From: Colwellia psychrerythraea 34H
GTDB taxonomy: Bacteria; Pseudomonadota; Gammaproteobacteria; Enterobacterales; Alteromonadaceae
Assembly: GCF_000012325.1 (NCBI RefSeq)
Contig: NC_003910.7
Location: 1,736,001 to 1,800,000 of the forward strand
Direction of reading: 5' to 3'
DNA: 64,000 nucleotides
Under the pieces are notes generated by a model, which did no database searches, was not told the origin of the DNA, and worked only from the letters and a program-made list of their open reading frames with translations. Numbering within the stretch: position 1 is the first letter of the stretch; every line of letters starts with the position of its first letter. Below, in pieces: positions 46,937 to 56,166 of this stretch. The position numbers were made by a program, and so were the translations under genes.

Positions 46937-46964
46937 TTGCACTTAAATAAATTATGAGTATTAT
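46937..46964 (+). promoter_or_regulatory. probable promoter of the tRNA-Lys array
   Basis: TTGCAC (46937-46942) and TATTAT (46959-46964) are 16 bases apart. The GC-rich discriminator GCCCCGC follows, typical of stringently controlled stable-RNA promoters. The first tRNA starts 35 bases later. Confidence 0.5.
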
Positions 46965-46998
46965 ATGCCCCGCATTGAGGCAGTGACTCAATGCATGT

Positions 46999-47074
46999 CG
47001 GCCGTTAGCTCAGTTGGTAGAGCAGTTGGCTTTTAACCAATTTGTCGAAGGTTCAAATCCTTCACGGCCGACCA
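46999..47074 (+). tRNA. tRNA-Lys(TTT), copy 1
   Basis: 76 nt with encoded CCA. Acceptor CGGCCGT/ACGGCCG, D-arm GCTC/GAGC, anticodon loop CTTTTAA with anticodon TTT, T-arm GAAGG-TTCAAAT-CCTTC. All stems pair. Confidence 0.97.
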
Positions 47075-47183
47075 ATTTCTAAGGTAAAATATTCGCTTGT
47101 TGAAGTGATGTTTTATTTTGAATAAAAAGTCTCTTTATCGTAAAGATAATGGAGCAAGTAAATTTATAATGTAACTCTTGAAT

Positions 47184-47259
47184 CGGCCGTTAGCTCAGTT
47201 GGTAGAGCAGTTGGCTTTTAACCAATTTGTCGAAGGTTCAAATCCTTCACGGCCGACCA
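47184..47259 (+). tRNA. tRNA-Lys(TTT), copy 2
   Basis: 76 nt, identical in sequence to copy 1, including the encoded CCA. It is preceded by a spacer related to that before copy 4. Confidence 0.97.
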
Positions 47260-47295
47260 ATTCAAGAACGATTAATATTTACTTATAAGATAAAA

Positions 47296-47371
47296 CGGCC
47301 GTTAGCTCAGTTGGTAGAGCAGTTGGCTTTTAACCAATTTGTCGAAGGTTCAAATCCTTCACGGCCGACCA
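47296..47371 (+). tRNA. tRNA-Lys(TTT), copy 3
   Basis: 76 nt, identical to copy 1. It is separated from copy 2 by 36 bases beginning ATTCAAGAACG. Confidence 0.97.
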
Positions 47372-47464
47372 CTTTCTAATTCAAAGTAATAACTTTGAGT
47401 TTGAATTAAAAGTCTCGTTATTATAATAGATAATTGAGCATGTAAATCGAAACAAATCTTGAAT

Positions 47465-47540
47465 CGGCCGTTAGCTCAGTTGGTAGAGCAGTTGGCTTTT
47501 AACCAATTTGTCGAAGGTTCAAATCCTTCACGGCCGACCA
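47465..47540 (+). tRNA. tRNA-Lys(TTT), copy 4
   Basis: 76 nt, identical to copy 1. Its upstream spacer (AAAAGTCTC...CTTGAAT) is a diverged copy of the one before copy 2. Confidence 0.97.
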
Positions 47541-47573
47541 TTTCAAGAAAGTAAAAGTGTATATTATTAGGAA

Positions 47574-47649
47574 CGGCCGTTAGCTCAGTTGGTAGAGCAG
47601 TTGGCTTTTAACCAATTTGTCGAAGGTTCAAATCCTTCACGGCCGACCA
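47574..47649 (+). tRNA. tRNA-Lys(TTT), copy 5
   Basis: 76 nt, identical to copy 1. It is followed by a 73-base spacer that is repeated twice more downstream, and then by a decayed tRNA piece. Confidence 0.97.
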
Positions 47650-47722
47650 CTCCTAATCTAAAGAACAGCAATAAGCTTCATCATATTTCTACAGTGATAA
47701 AACTTCTTAGAATTAAAGCCAA
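47650..47722 (+). repeat. tRNA-array spacer repeat, unit 1
   Basis: Begins CTCCTAATCTAAAG and ends TTAAAGCCAA. It is related to units 2 and 3 with several substitutions and a short deletion. Confidence 0.8.
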
Positions 47723-47780
47723 GGCTTTTAACCGTTTAAGCTAAATTTATTCAAAGCTTAAAATTCTTCACGGTTGACCA
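47723..47780 (+). pseudogene. decayed tRNA-Lys fragment A
   Basis: Starts GGCTTTTAACC like the anticodon region of the intact genes and ends TTCTTCACGGTTGACCA, close to their 3' end. The part between is diverged and about 11 bases longer. It has no 5' half, so no functional tRNA can form. Confidence 0.75.
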
Positions 47781-47816
47781 ATTCAAGAACATTTATCATT
47801 TATTTATAGTTAGGAA

Positions 47817-47892
47817 CGGCCGTTAGCTCAGTTGGTAGAGCAGTTGGCTTTTAACCAATTTGTCGAAGGTTCAAATCCTTCACGGCCGACCA
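47817..47892 (+). tRNA. tRNA-Lys(TTT), copy 6
   Basis: 76 nt, identical to copy 1, with encoded CCA. It lies between decayed fragments A and B. Confidence 0.97.
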
Positions 47893-47967
47893 CTCCTAAT
47901 TTAAAGAATAACGATAAGCCTCATCATAAATTTCTACAGTGATATAACTTCTTAGAATTAAAGCCAA
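47893..47967 (+). repeat. tRNA-array spacer repeat, unit 2
   Basis: 75 bases beginning CTCCTAATTTAAAG. It is identical over its whole length to unit 3. Confidence 0.9.
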
Positions 47968-48025
47968 GGCTTTTAACCGTTTAAGTCCAATTGATTCAAA
48001 GCTTAAAATCCTCCACGGCCGACCA
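47968..48025 (+). pseudogene. decayed tRNA-Lys fragment B
   Basis: 58 bases. GGCTTTTAACCG at the start and CACGGCCGACCA at the end match the 3' half of the intact tRNA-Lys. The middle shares the diverged sequence of fragment A. Confidence 0.75.
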
Positions 48026-48100
48026 CTCCTAATTTAAAGAATAACGATAAGCCTCATCATAAATTTCTACAGTGATATAACTTCTTAGAATTAAAGCCAA
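48026..48100 (+). repeat. tRNA-array spacer repeat, unit 3
   Basis: 75 bases identical to unit 2, which points to a recent duplication or gene conversion. Confidence 0.9.
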
Positions 48101-48125
48101 GCCTCAAACCCTGCACAGCTATCCA
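48101..48125 (+). pseudogene. most decayed tRNA-Lys remnant
   Basis: Only a short stretch ending CCTGCACAGCTATCCA still recalls the 3' end of fragments A and B. The assignment rests on its position after spacer unit 3. Confidence 0.4.
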
Positions 48126-48130
48126 CTTTT

Positions 48131-48174
48131 AATTCAATCAGTAATTCAATCAGTAATTCAATCAGTAATTCAAT
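48131..48174 (+). repeat. 12-bp tandem repeat
   Basis: AATTCAATCAGT is repeated three times perfectly, followed by a partial fourth unit (AATTCAAT). It lies between the tRNA remnants and nadA. Confidence 0.9.
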
Positions 48175-48317
48175 AACTATTCTAAATACCCTTTAAGATT
48201 CACATAACTCATAACCAAAGCGTTTAACCGTTTAAGCTGACCATTCTCCACTACACATTAGTATTACTTTCCCTTATAATTACCGCGTTTTTACGTGTCC
48301 TGAATTAGAGAGAATCC

Positions 48318-49376
48318 ATGAGTATAAGTAATACTGCGGTAGATTTTGATTTTCAATTTCCAGCCAAACCAAAACCTTTAGCCAATGATGAAAAGGCACA
48401 ATACATAGAGAAAATTAAACTGCTCTTAATTGAAAAGAATGCCGTATTGGTTGCGCATTATTATACTGACCCTGAGATTCAAGCTCTTGCGGAAGAAACC
48501 GGTGGTTGTGTCGCTGATTCTCTAGAGATGGCTCGTTTTGGTAAACAGCACTCGGCAGAGACCTTAATTGTTGCTGGTGTGAAGTTTATGGGCGAAACGG
48601 CTAAAATTTTAACACCAGAAAAAACTGTTTTAATGCCTGAGCTTGAAGCGACCTGTTCGTTAGACTTAGGTTGTCCTATTGAAGAGTTTTCTGCTTTTTG
48701 TGATGAGCATCCAGACCATACGGTTGTTGTTTATGCAAATACCTCAGCAGCAGTTAAAGCTAGGGCTGATTGGGTGGTAACATCGAGTATTGCACTAGAA
48801 ATAGTTGATATGCTTGAGAGTGAAGGTAAGCCTATTCTATGGGGGCCAGATCGTCACTTGGGTTCATACATCGAAAAAGAAACAGGTGCCAAAATGCTGA
48901 TGTGGCAGGGCGCTTGTATCGTTCATGATGAATTCAAAGCAAATGCACTTCGTGATCTCAAGCTACAATACCCCGAGGCAGCAGTACTTGTTCACCCAGA
49001 GTCACCTGCTAACGTTGTTGAAATGGCCGATGCTGTAGGCTCAACCAGCCAGCTAATTAAAGCAAGCCAAGACATGCCTAATACCCACTTTATCGTCGCA
49101 ACGGATAAAGGTATCTTTTATAAGATGGAACAAGCTAACCCTGGAAAGACCTTTGTAGCCGCTCCTACAGGCGGTAACGGTGCAACCTGTAGAAGTTGCG
49201 CTAGTTGCCCTTGGATGGCAATGAATGGTCTTAAATCTATTCATGATGCGTTAGTCAGCCCTGTTGGTAAAGAAATCAACGTTGATGAAAATCTAGCTGC
49301 ACAGGCCTTAATTCCTTTAAATAGAATGCTTAACTTTGCCGCAGAAAATAAATTAAAAGTAAAAGGTAATGCCTAG
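48318..49376 (+). CDS. nadA: quinolinate synthase A
   Basis: 352 aa. Condenses iminoaspartate with dihydroxyacetone phosphate to quinolinate in NAD synthesis, using a [4Fe-4S] cluster. Three cluster cysteines fit the E. coli type: one near 120 ([10 protein letters not shown]), one near 208 ([11 protein letters not shown]) and one in the C-terminal [29 protein letters not shown] is the substrate-binding start. The gene follows the tol-pal-tRNA cluster as in E. coli. Confidence 0.96.
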   Translation: MSISNTAVDFDFQFPAKPKPLANDEKAQYIEKIKLLLIEKNAVLVAHYYTDPEIQALAEETGGCVADSLEMARFGKQHSAETLIVAGVKFMGETAKILTPEKTVLMPELEATCSLDLGCPIEEFSAFCDEHPDHTVVVYANTSAAVKARADWVVTSSIALEIVDMLESEGKPILWGPDRHLGSYIEKETGAKMLMWQGACIVHDEFKANALRDLKLQYPEAAVLVHPESPANVVEMADAVGSTSQLIKASQDMPNTHFIVATDKGIFYKMEQANPGKTFVAAPTGGNGATCRSCASCPWMAMNGLKSIHDALVSPVGKEINVDENLAAQALIPLNRMLNFAAENKLKVKGNA

Positions 49377-49460
49377 CTTTGTCGTGTAATTCATTCATTT
49401 TTAATATTTATGAATAAATAAACAGCACTTAAACCATTTTTTAACGATAAAATTAAAATA

Positions 49461-49487
49461 GCCTTGCACCAGCAAGGCTTTTTTTCT
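49461..49487 (+). terminator. terminator after nadA
   Basis: GCCTTGC pairs with GCAAGGC around ACCA, followed by eight T. Confidence 0.88.
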
Positions 49488-49623
49488 ACCATAGCGCCTG
49501 TTGACGATAAGGTACCTAGCTTAATGGTTAGTATGGTGATTTTACATGTATAACGTGTATATCAACTGAGTACTGAATTGGAAGCAATGATGAAGATAAC
49601 ATTTTAAATATCATACAAAATTT

Positions 49624-49713
49624 GGTGAGCTGGCCGAGTGGCTGAAGGCGCACGCCTGGAAAGCGTGTAAAGGTTTATCCCTTTCGAGAGTTCGAATCTC
49701 TCGCTCACCGCCA
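49624..49713 (+). tRNA. tRNA-Ser(GGA)
   Basis: 90 nt with the long variable arm of serine tRNAs and an encoded CCA. Acceptor GGTGAGC/GCTCACC, anticodon loop CTGGAAA (anticodon GGA), T-arm GAGAG-TTCGAAT-CTCTC. Confidence 0.96.
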
Positions 49714-49725
49714 TATTCTATAGAT

Positions 49726-49752
49726 AAGCCTCTGTTTTACAGGGGCTTTTTC
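49726..49752 (+). terminator. terminator after tRNA-Ser
   Basis: AAGCCTCTG pairs with CAGGGGCTT (wobble pairs), followed by a T run, starting 13 bases after the tRNA. Confidence 0.75.
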
Positions 49753-50038
49753 GTTCTTAACTACGGTAAAAATTCTGCCACAAAAAAGACAAGTTATATT
49801 GCTACTTCCAAATTACTTAGCTCAATCCCCACTCATCAGTAAAGCATACATCTAAACCTAGATGGGCATTTCAACGTTCATTTAAACGATTGTTTGTTGA
49901 CACCCATCATATTAATAACTGAACTAACTTGTTATATTGTATAAAAAAGGATTTAGCCATCGGTGGAAAAGGGCTTTCTAAATAAAATATCCTTAATATA
50001 GTTCTCTTATAAAAAACTTATCTGAGTGAAAGATATTT
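49753..50038. other. intergenic stretch before the GGDEF-EAL gene
   Basis: About 290 bases between the tRNA-Ser terminator and the signalling gene. No repeat, RNA gene or clear operator was recognised. The downstream start codon has GAGTGAAAG about 7 bases away as a likely ribosome site. Confidence 0.4.
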
Positions 50039-52198
50039 ATGAATGTTCATCGAATAACAAGTATCGTAAAAAGCATTTCAGACATCAATAGTGATAATTT
50101 TTTTGATGAAATTTGTTTGTCACTAAGTCGTGCCATTGATGCAGATTTTGTTTTTATAGCGAGTATTGATGACTCCAAAACCAATGCAACCTCTATTGCT
50201 GTCGCTAATAGAGGTTGCATAGTTGACAACTTTACTTATGCACTTAAATCTTCTCCCTGTGCTGAAGTTTCTAATGAATCTATTTGTACCCATCGTTGTA
50301 ATATTCAACATCTGTATCCAGATGACCTCTTACTCAAAGATATGAAAATTGATGGTTATGTAGGCATTCCTTTAAAAACGAGTAAAGGGCAAGTTAGTGC
50401 AATTTTGGTCGCTTTGTTTGAAGATAATATTAGTAATGTTCTGGAAGTGGAAACACTCTTTATGCTTTTTTCTGGTTTGATAGAGAAAGAAATACATAAA
50501 AGTAGCTACTTAAAAAAAATAGAATTTTCTAATAATATCATTGCTAATACTCACGAAGCTATCATGGTGTGCGATAAAGACAAATTTATCACTTATATCA
50601 ACCCGTCATTTACGCGTATGACTGGGTACACACAAGCTGATTTGCATGGCAAAACACCCAAAATTTTAAATTCTGGAAAGCAAACTAAAGCCTTTTATCA
50701 GACCATGTGGGCAGACATCAATAAAAATGGTCACTGGCAAGGTGAGATTTGGAATAAATGTAAAAATGGTAGTGAATATTTAGAATGGCTTTCTATTACT
50801 GCTATTGTAGATGAGTCTAATGAATTGACACATTACACCGCTTTTTTTTCTGATATCACAGAGCAATATATAGCGAAAGAAAAAATAAAATTTCAAGATT
50901 CATATGACGATTTAACCAAAACAGCCAATAAAAAAACATTATTCACCTTTATCGAACGGTCAATAATACAATACTCAAATCAGCTTGAATGTACTACTCC
51001 TGCGGCCTTACTCGTTATAGATATTGATTTTTTTAATAAGTTTAATAGTCTTTATAGTCATGCATTCGGTGATGAAGTACTTATGCAAGTCTCTAGTAGG
51101 CTCCAGTCATTGATTAGATCAAGCGATATTGTAGCGCGTACTAGTGGCGATAATTTTGCATTATTTATTAACCACATAACTAATCAGGATTCGATAGTTT
51201 ATTTTATCGACAAAGTGACGCATGCATTCTTAAAACCCTTTGTCATAGAAGGTATTAATATAAAAATAACATTGAGTATCGGTGTTGCTTGCTTTAGACA
51301 AGATACACAGGATGTACATCGGTTATTTGAAAAAGCAGAACAAGCTATGTTTGCTGCTAAAGACAATGGCCGAAATTCTTATGAATTTTATAGTCAACTG
51401 CTATCTGATAAAGCAAATAAAGAAGAACAATTAAAGCTATCGCTAGAGTCCGCTATTGAAAATAATGACTTTTGTGTGGTTTACCAACCTATCGTATCAC
51501 TGAAAAATAAATCGGTTACTAAATTTGAAGTCCTAATTCGATGGAATATGCATGGCAAATGGGTTTCTCCTGTAGATTTTATTCCGACAGCCGAAAAGTT
51601 TGGTTTGATATCGAAAATAGGAGACTTGGTTTTAAATCTAGCCTGTACCGAATTATGCAAGCTGAGAAAAATGGGCTTTAGTGATATCGTTTTTAATGTA
51701 AACCGTTCTATCTATGAATTCTCTTCTGGAGTTAATGATATTTCATGGCTTGATACGATAAAAAAATATGACCTTAACCCTGAAAGCATATGTTTTGAGT
51801 TAACTGAAAGTGTTCTTGCGCCTGAAAATGATAGATGCATAACTTTACTCAATAAACTGCAAAGCGCGGGTTGTACCATCGCATTAGATGACTTTGGTAC
51901 TGGCTATTCGTCATTAAACTATTTACGTAGGTTTCCAATAGATACTTTAAAAATAGATAGAGGTTTTATTTCTGAAATGACAAAAGTAGAAGGTGATAAA
52001 GTGCTTGTGTCAGCTATTATTTCAATGGCTAAAGCACTTGGTATCTCTGTTGTTGCAGAAGGTGTCGAATTAAAACAAGAAGTTGATATTCTTGTCTCAT
52101 TAGGTTGTGATTATATCCAAGGTTATTACTTTTCAAAACCATTAGCACCTGAGTTACTTTCTCAGTACTTAACTGACTTTGAATATGGTAATCAGTAG
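50039..52198 (+). CDS. GAF-PAS-GGDEF-EAL signalling protein, probable c-di-GMP phosphodiesterase
   Basis: 719 aa, no membrane segment. GAF-like sensor (about 1-155), PAS domain (about 170-285, ending ITEQYIAKEK), GGDEF domain (about 290-450) and EAL domain (about 465-715). The GGDEF signature is degenerate (SGDNF), so cyclase activity is unlikely. The EAL domain looks active: FEVLIRW (EVL), ELTES, DDFGTGYSSLNYL, KIDRGFI and VVAEGVE supply the metal-binding and catalytic residues. It should degrade c-di-GMP in response to an unknown small ligand. Confidence 0.88.
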   Translation: MNVHRITSIVKSISDINSDNFFDEICLSLSRAIDADFVFIASIDDSKTNATSIAVANRGCIVDNFTYALKSSPCAEVSNESICTHRCNIQHLYPDDLLLKDMKIDGYVGIPLKTSKGQVSAILVALFEDNISNVLEVETLFMLFSGLIEKEIHKSSYLKKIEFSNNIIANTHEAIMVCDKDKFITYINPSFTRMTGYTQADLHGKTPKILNSGKQTKAFYQTMWADINKNGHWQGEIWNKCKNGSEYLEWLSITAIVDESNELTHYTAFFSDITEQYIAKEKIKFQDSYDDLTKTANKKTLFTFIERSIIQYSNQLECTTPAALLVIDIDFFNKFNSLYSHAFGDEVLMQVSSRLQSLIRSSDIVARTSGDNFALFINHITNQDSIVYFIDKVTHAFLKPFVIEGINIKITLSIGVACFRQDTQDVHRLFEKAEQAMFAAKDNGRNSYEFYSQLLSDKANKEEQLKLSLESAIENNDFCVVYQPIVSLKNKSVTKFEVLIRWNMHGKWVSPVDFIPTAEKFGLISKIGDLVLNLACTELCKLRKMGFSDIVFNVNRSIYEFSSGVNDISWLDTIKKYDLNPESICFELTESVLAPENDRCITLLNKLQSAGCTIALDDFGTGYSSLNYLRRFPIDTLKIDRGFISEMTKVEGDKVLVSAIISMAKALGISVVAEGVELKQEVDILVSLGCDYIQGYYFSKPLAPELLSQYLTDFEYGNQ

Positions 52199-52243
52199 GT
52201 TTTAAGTTAATAGGCTTTAAGTTAGGACGTTTGAAAATGCTAA

Positions 52244-53350
52244 TTATTGAATACTTTTAGTACAACCACGGCCATTTGATTTAGCAGAATAAACCCCGTC
52301 ATCAGCAGCTTTCATCAGATCTTCAATACTTGTCATCTGTGCGGTTTTTGTTGCAACGCCGATACTGGTGCTTAGTGAAAGTTGGCTGTCAGATATATCA
52401 ATACTTAGCGACTCTACTTGTTCATTTATTAACTCAGCAATAAGTAAACCACCTTCCAGCTCCGTAGCGGGACAAATTATAAAAAATTCATCGCCACCTA
52501 AACGACAAGCAATATCGTCCGTTCTTATCGCATGTTGAAAAACTCTGGCTAATTCAATTAACACTACATCGCCTATATCATGACCATGTGTGTCGTTAAT
52601 TTGCTTAAAGTAATCAACATCTATCATCAAGCAGCTAAGTGGTAAATTATTATTGACTGACTCTTCCCATAACAAGGTTAACTGTTGCATAGCATGACGA
52701 CGGTTTGCCATGTTAGTTAATGGGTCAGTTAATGATAAGATCGCTAACTCTTTATTACGCTCACTTAATTGTTGGGTGCGTGAAATAACTTTGGCTTCAA
52801 GGGTTTTATTAAGCTCCATTAAATCTTTGTTTCTTTCGGAGATTTGAATAAATAGTGCATTAAGTGCTTCAAGTAATGGCTCTGTGGACTTGTCTTTAAT
52901 TTTCTCTTCAAAGTCATAGGCATCGCGTGCTGAGAGTCCTCCTTGTATTGCTTTCATTTGTTTTGCCATATTCATATCTGTGCCCAGAATGTGATAAACA
53001 AGCCAGTGTATAATAAGGTCTAAAATGTAGCGTGCGATAGATAACTTATCCGTCACTTGATCAGATAACAAGGTAGATATTTCATCAAGGATATCACGGT
53101 GTAATTTTTCGTGATGCGTGATGTGACGAGTATCTAAACCCACACTGTACATCAACTGTTCCTCATCCTTAAAATGAAATTTGGTGTAATCAATGAGCTT
53201 ATTCAGTGTTAGTTCGATATCCGTTTCGGTTGTTGTATTGTTTGCTAATAAGTGACTATATTCATTAATTATTTCGACGAGACATTGGTGTTGATCATCA
53301 ACTTTAGCAACACCTGTTTCGTAATTACTATTCCAAATAAATGTTTTCAT
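52244..53350 (-). CDS. hemerythrin-GGDEF protein (diguanylate cyclase)
   Basis: 368 aa. An N-terminal bacteriohemerythrin domain (about 1-130) has the iron ligands in VDDQHQCLVE, HFKDEEQLM, HHEKLHRDI and HWLVYHILGTDM. A coiled-coil linker (about 165-205) leads to a GGDEF domain (about 210-365) with an intact CRLGGDEFFII. RTDD five residues before it is a complete inhibitory I-site. It should make c-di-GMP under control of oxygen or redox state at the di-iron site. It is divergent from the lone hemerythrin gene, with FNR-like boxes between. Confidence 0.9.
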   Translation of the reverse strand: MKTFIWNSNYETGVAKVDDQHQCLVEIINEYSHLLANNTTTETDIELTLNKLIDYTKFHFKDEEQLMYSVGLDTRHITHHEKLHRDILDEISTLLSDQVTDKLSIARYILDLIIHWLVYHILGTDMNMAKQMKAIQGGLSARDAYDFEEKIKDKSTEPLLEALNALFIQISERNKDLMELNKTLEAKVISRTQQLSERNKELAILSLTDPLTNMANRRHAMQQLTLLWEESVNNNLPLSCLMIDVDYFKQINDTHGHDIGDVVLIELARVFQHAIRTDDIACRLGGDEFFIICPATELEGGLLIAELINEQVESLSIDISDSQLSLSTSIGVATKTAQMTSIEDLMKAADDGVYSAKSNGRGCTKSIQ

Positions 53351-53414
53351 AAAGACTGTAAATATTTCATAATTAATTAAGTATTTTAGTATACATACAA
53401 ACTAAAAGTTAACG

Positions 53415-53428
53415 CTGATTTAAATCAA
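53415..53428. promoter_or_regulatory. FNR-like box 1
   Basis: CTGATTTAAATCAA matches TTGAT-N4-ATCAA at 9 of 10 positions. It is 65 bases from the hemerythrin-GGDEF start codon. Confidence 0.6.
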
Positions 53429-53452
53429 CACTTTCAAATTCCTCCTAAAACA

Positions 53453-53466
53453 TTGACTTAAATCAA
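53453..53466. promoter_or_regulatory. FNR-like box 2
   Basis: TTGACTTAAATCAA matches TTGAT-N4-ATCAA at 9 of 10 positions. It is 74 bases upstream of the hemerythrin gene and 38 bases from box 1, centre to centre. Confidence 0.6.
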
Positions 53467-53539
53467 AAACGTAGTGAACGTTAATTTAAGTATTTATTTA
53501 GTTGTATATAATGTGCTCAAAGACATTATTGGAAGCAGC

Positions 53540-53935
53540 ATGACACAGGTAATATGGCAGGATAGTTATTCTATTGGTATTGATACGATAGATACCCAAC
53601 ACAAACAGCTCTTTGACATAATGAATAAGATTTATGTCGCTTCTGAAGAAGACAGTGACATAGACGTTATTATGCCTCTATTTGATGAGCTTCAAGACTA
53701 CACAAAATACCACTTCGATGAAGAAGAGCAATACTTTACTACGTTATCTCAAGGGGGGATTGAACAGCATAAAAGTGAGCATCAATTTTTTATCGATGAG
53801 CTTGATAAAATAAAGCAGCAATCATTAAGAATAGGTACTATTTCTTTGGAGTTGCTTTACTTTTTAAATGATTGGTTAGTAAATCATATTCAAGTTGAAG
53901 ATCCCAAATACCTTGACCATGACAATATAAGTTAA
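53540..53935 (+). CDS. bacteriohemerythrin
   Basis: 131 aa from the ATG at 53540, preceded by GGAAGC; it begins MTQVIWQDSYSIGIDTIDTQHKQL. An in-frame ATG 22 codons upstream is unlikely. A four-helix oxygen-binding di-iron protein. The ligands are seen in DTQHKQLFDIM, YHFDEEEQYF, HKSEHQFF and WLVNHIQVEDPKY. It may store, scavenge or sense oxygen. It is divergent from the hemerythrin-GGDEF gene. Confidence 0.92.
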   Translation: MTQVIWQDSYSIGIDTIDTQHKQLFDIMNKIYVASEEDSDIDVIMPLFDELQDYTKYHFDEEEQYFTTLSQGGIEQHKSEHQFFIDELDKIKQQSLRIGTISLELLYFLNDWLVNHIQVEDPKYLDHDNIS

Positions 53936-54166
53936 AAGCTCAATTCGAAATTCCTAATTTTTTTGCAGTGCTGCCATCTAAAATGATAATTGGCTGAACT
54001 AACTCTTTGGTAGGAAATCATCGCAATTTATTAGAATCTACTTCTTAGATATTTGCTATCAAGTAAAGCTTACAGTGGTTAATGTTACTGGCCAATAAGG
54101 CGTTGGTTTAAACCCACCTTACTGGTTTAGTGTAACTAATGTAAACTCACCTTAGCTGATAGGTTG

Positions 54167-55717
54167 TTACTTCTCAGTGATTTCAGCAACCTGATGGACA
54201 TGTACATCGCGTTGTGGGAACGGTATTGAGACACCTTGTTTATCAAACTCTTCTTTAACTTGGCGAGTAACATCCCAATAAACATCTAAGTAATTTTCTG
54301 TTTTCACCCAAGGACGACAAACAAAGTTAACTGACGAATCAGCTAATTCATTAACTTTAACGACAGGAGCCGGGTTCTCGAGTATGAGTTCATGCCTACT
54401 TACTACATCAAGCATAATCTTTTCAGCTTTAACCATGTCATCGCCATAACCTATGCCAAATACAAGATCAACACGGCGTGTTCTACTTCCTGTCACGTTA
54501 ACAATAGTTGTACCCCAGATATTGTTGTTAGGCACCACCAAGTGTTGGTTATCAAATGTTTTGATAGACGTAGATAATAAGGTCATAGAATGAACGGTTC
54601 CAGTCACACCATCAATTTCAATGATATCACCGACATCAAAAGGGCGATAAATTAGAATGAGCATGCCGCTGGCAAAGTTACTTAGCGTACCTTGTAGCGC
54701 TAAACCAACCACTAAACCTGCGGCACCAATTAGAGCTAATACCGGGGCGACATTTATTTCAATTAAAGTCAGTGAAACAATAAAACCTATAATTAAAATT
54801 ACTCGACGAACAGATACTTTGATAAATAATTTTAGTAACGTTGATAAATTACTATTACGATTAAGTGCTGCATCAGTTATTTTTCCGGCGGTTCTAGAAA
54901 GTATGTATATAAAGAACAATGCTAAAGTGAATTTGATGATATTTGCTAACCAACGTAAGCCACCATCTTGGGATAAGAGCCAGCCTTTAATCGTTAGCCA
55001 AGCTGCATCACTATCAGTTAAATCAACGTTTGTACCTGATAGTGCGTTGGCATATAGGTGCAACTCAGTGCCATCTCCACCTTTGCTTTCCCAGCTACTA
55101 AGCACCAATTGAAAACGCTCTAACGCATCATTTTTCTTTTCTCTTAATTGAGTAAGATTTTTAATTAACAACTCGCGCCTTTTTTGCATTTTATGACTGT
55201 ACAAGTCTGCTTTTTTGGCGAGCTGGTTGAGAGATTCAGGTGTTTTTGATAGTTCATCTACCGCTTTATCTGCTTTTTTGTGCTTTATATCTCTGGCAAG
55301 CGATTTAATTTCATCCAAATCTTCTTTTAATTCTTTCGCTGCCGCTTTATCGTTTTTACTTTTATCAAGTAGGATTGCACTTTCAGTGCTGATATCAGAA
55401 ATCTCTTGGGCAGCCAAAATCTTTTTTTGTTTTTGACTAACTAGAATTTCTGCTTCACTAACAATAGTGGCTCTTGCTTTTAAAATGGCTAACCAAGCAT
55501 CTACCTCTATCGTTAATTCACCTTTAGTTAAAGGCGTAAGGGAAAACTCTAATTCGCCAAGGTCAATATTGGGGTTTTCAGTGGTAACCGCGAGGTAATC
55601 TTCATCATTATTAGCGGCCAAAGTACCTGGCACATTGACACTTAATAAAAGGATAACCACGCTAAATAAAGTAAAAAATAGCTTTTTAAAACTTTCTGAA
55701 TGGGTGAGTTTTATCAT
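54167..55717 (-). CDS. mechanosensitive ion channel, MscS family
   Basis: 516 aa from the ATG at 55717, which has AGG upstream and gives a signal-like N-terminus; a GTG 15 codons earlier is possible. A long periplasmic helical region (about 60-240, Lys/Glu-rich with coiled-coil character) precedes three to four membrane segments (about 245-375). The pore helix is seen in LALIGAAGLVVGLALQGTLSNFASG, the MscS TM3 with its Ala/Gly pattern. The cytoplasmic beta domain follows (RPFDVGDIIEIDGVTGTV). It probably releases solutes on hypo-osmotic shock. Confidence 0.88.
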   Translation of the reverse strand: MIKLTHSESFKKLFFTLFSVVILLLSVNVPGTLAANNDEDYLAVTTENPNIDLGELEFSLTPLTKGELTIEVDAWLAILKARATIVSEAEILVSQKQKKILAAQEISDISTESAILLDKSKNDKAAAKELKEDLDEIKSLARDIKHKKADKAVDELSKTPESLNQLAKKADLYSHKMQKRRELLIKNLTQLREKKNDALERFQLVLSSWESKGGDGTELHLYANALSGTNVDLTDSDAAWLTIKGWLLSQDGGLRWLANIIKFTLALFFIYILSRTAGKITDAALNRNSNLSTLLKLFIKVSVRRVILIIGFIVSLTLIEINVAPVLALIGAAGLVVGLALQGTLSNFASGMLILIYRPFDVGDIIEIDGVTGTVHSMTLLSTSIKTFDNQHLVVPNNNIWGTTIVNVTGSRTRRVDLVFGIGYGDDMVKAEKIMLDVVSRHELILENPAPVVKVNELADSSVNFVCRPWVKTENYLDVYWDVTRQVKEEFDKQGVSIPFPQRDVHVHQVAEITEK

Positions 55718-56166
55718 AATGTGAGCCTGATGATGTCCTTGATTTATTGAAGGGTTAGCCACTTAAACGAGGTATTACCTTAATTGAGAATATAGTAATT
55801 TTAATAAAACTTGTAGCTAAGGTTACAAAACCTTATTAATTATTTGAGTTATAAAGTTAGTCAATGGCCTTTTACTGTTGTTAATAACGTTTTAGTAGTG
55901 TGTTCAATAACGAGTAACTAATGTTAGATGATACATAACGGCAGTTGTCACCGATGTTGAATTAAAAGCGTTTGATGTCCATTTTTGTTAACAGTGAACA
56001 AAGATTTGAACGTTATTATTTATTAAATTCCAATTGTAGTCCTATCGCTTTTTATATAGTATGATTTTAAGTCACTTATTGTATTAACGGAATAATAACA
56101 ATTACTTACTTCAAGCTATATTTATTCGTCACCATTTTCACCCTCACTGCCGCACCTATACCAAGT

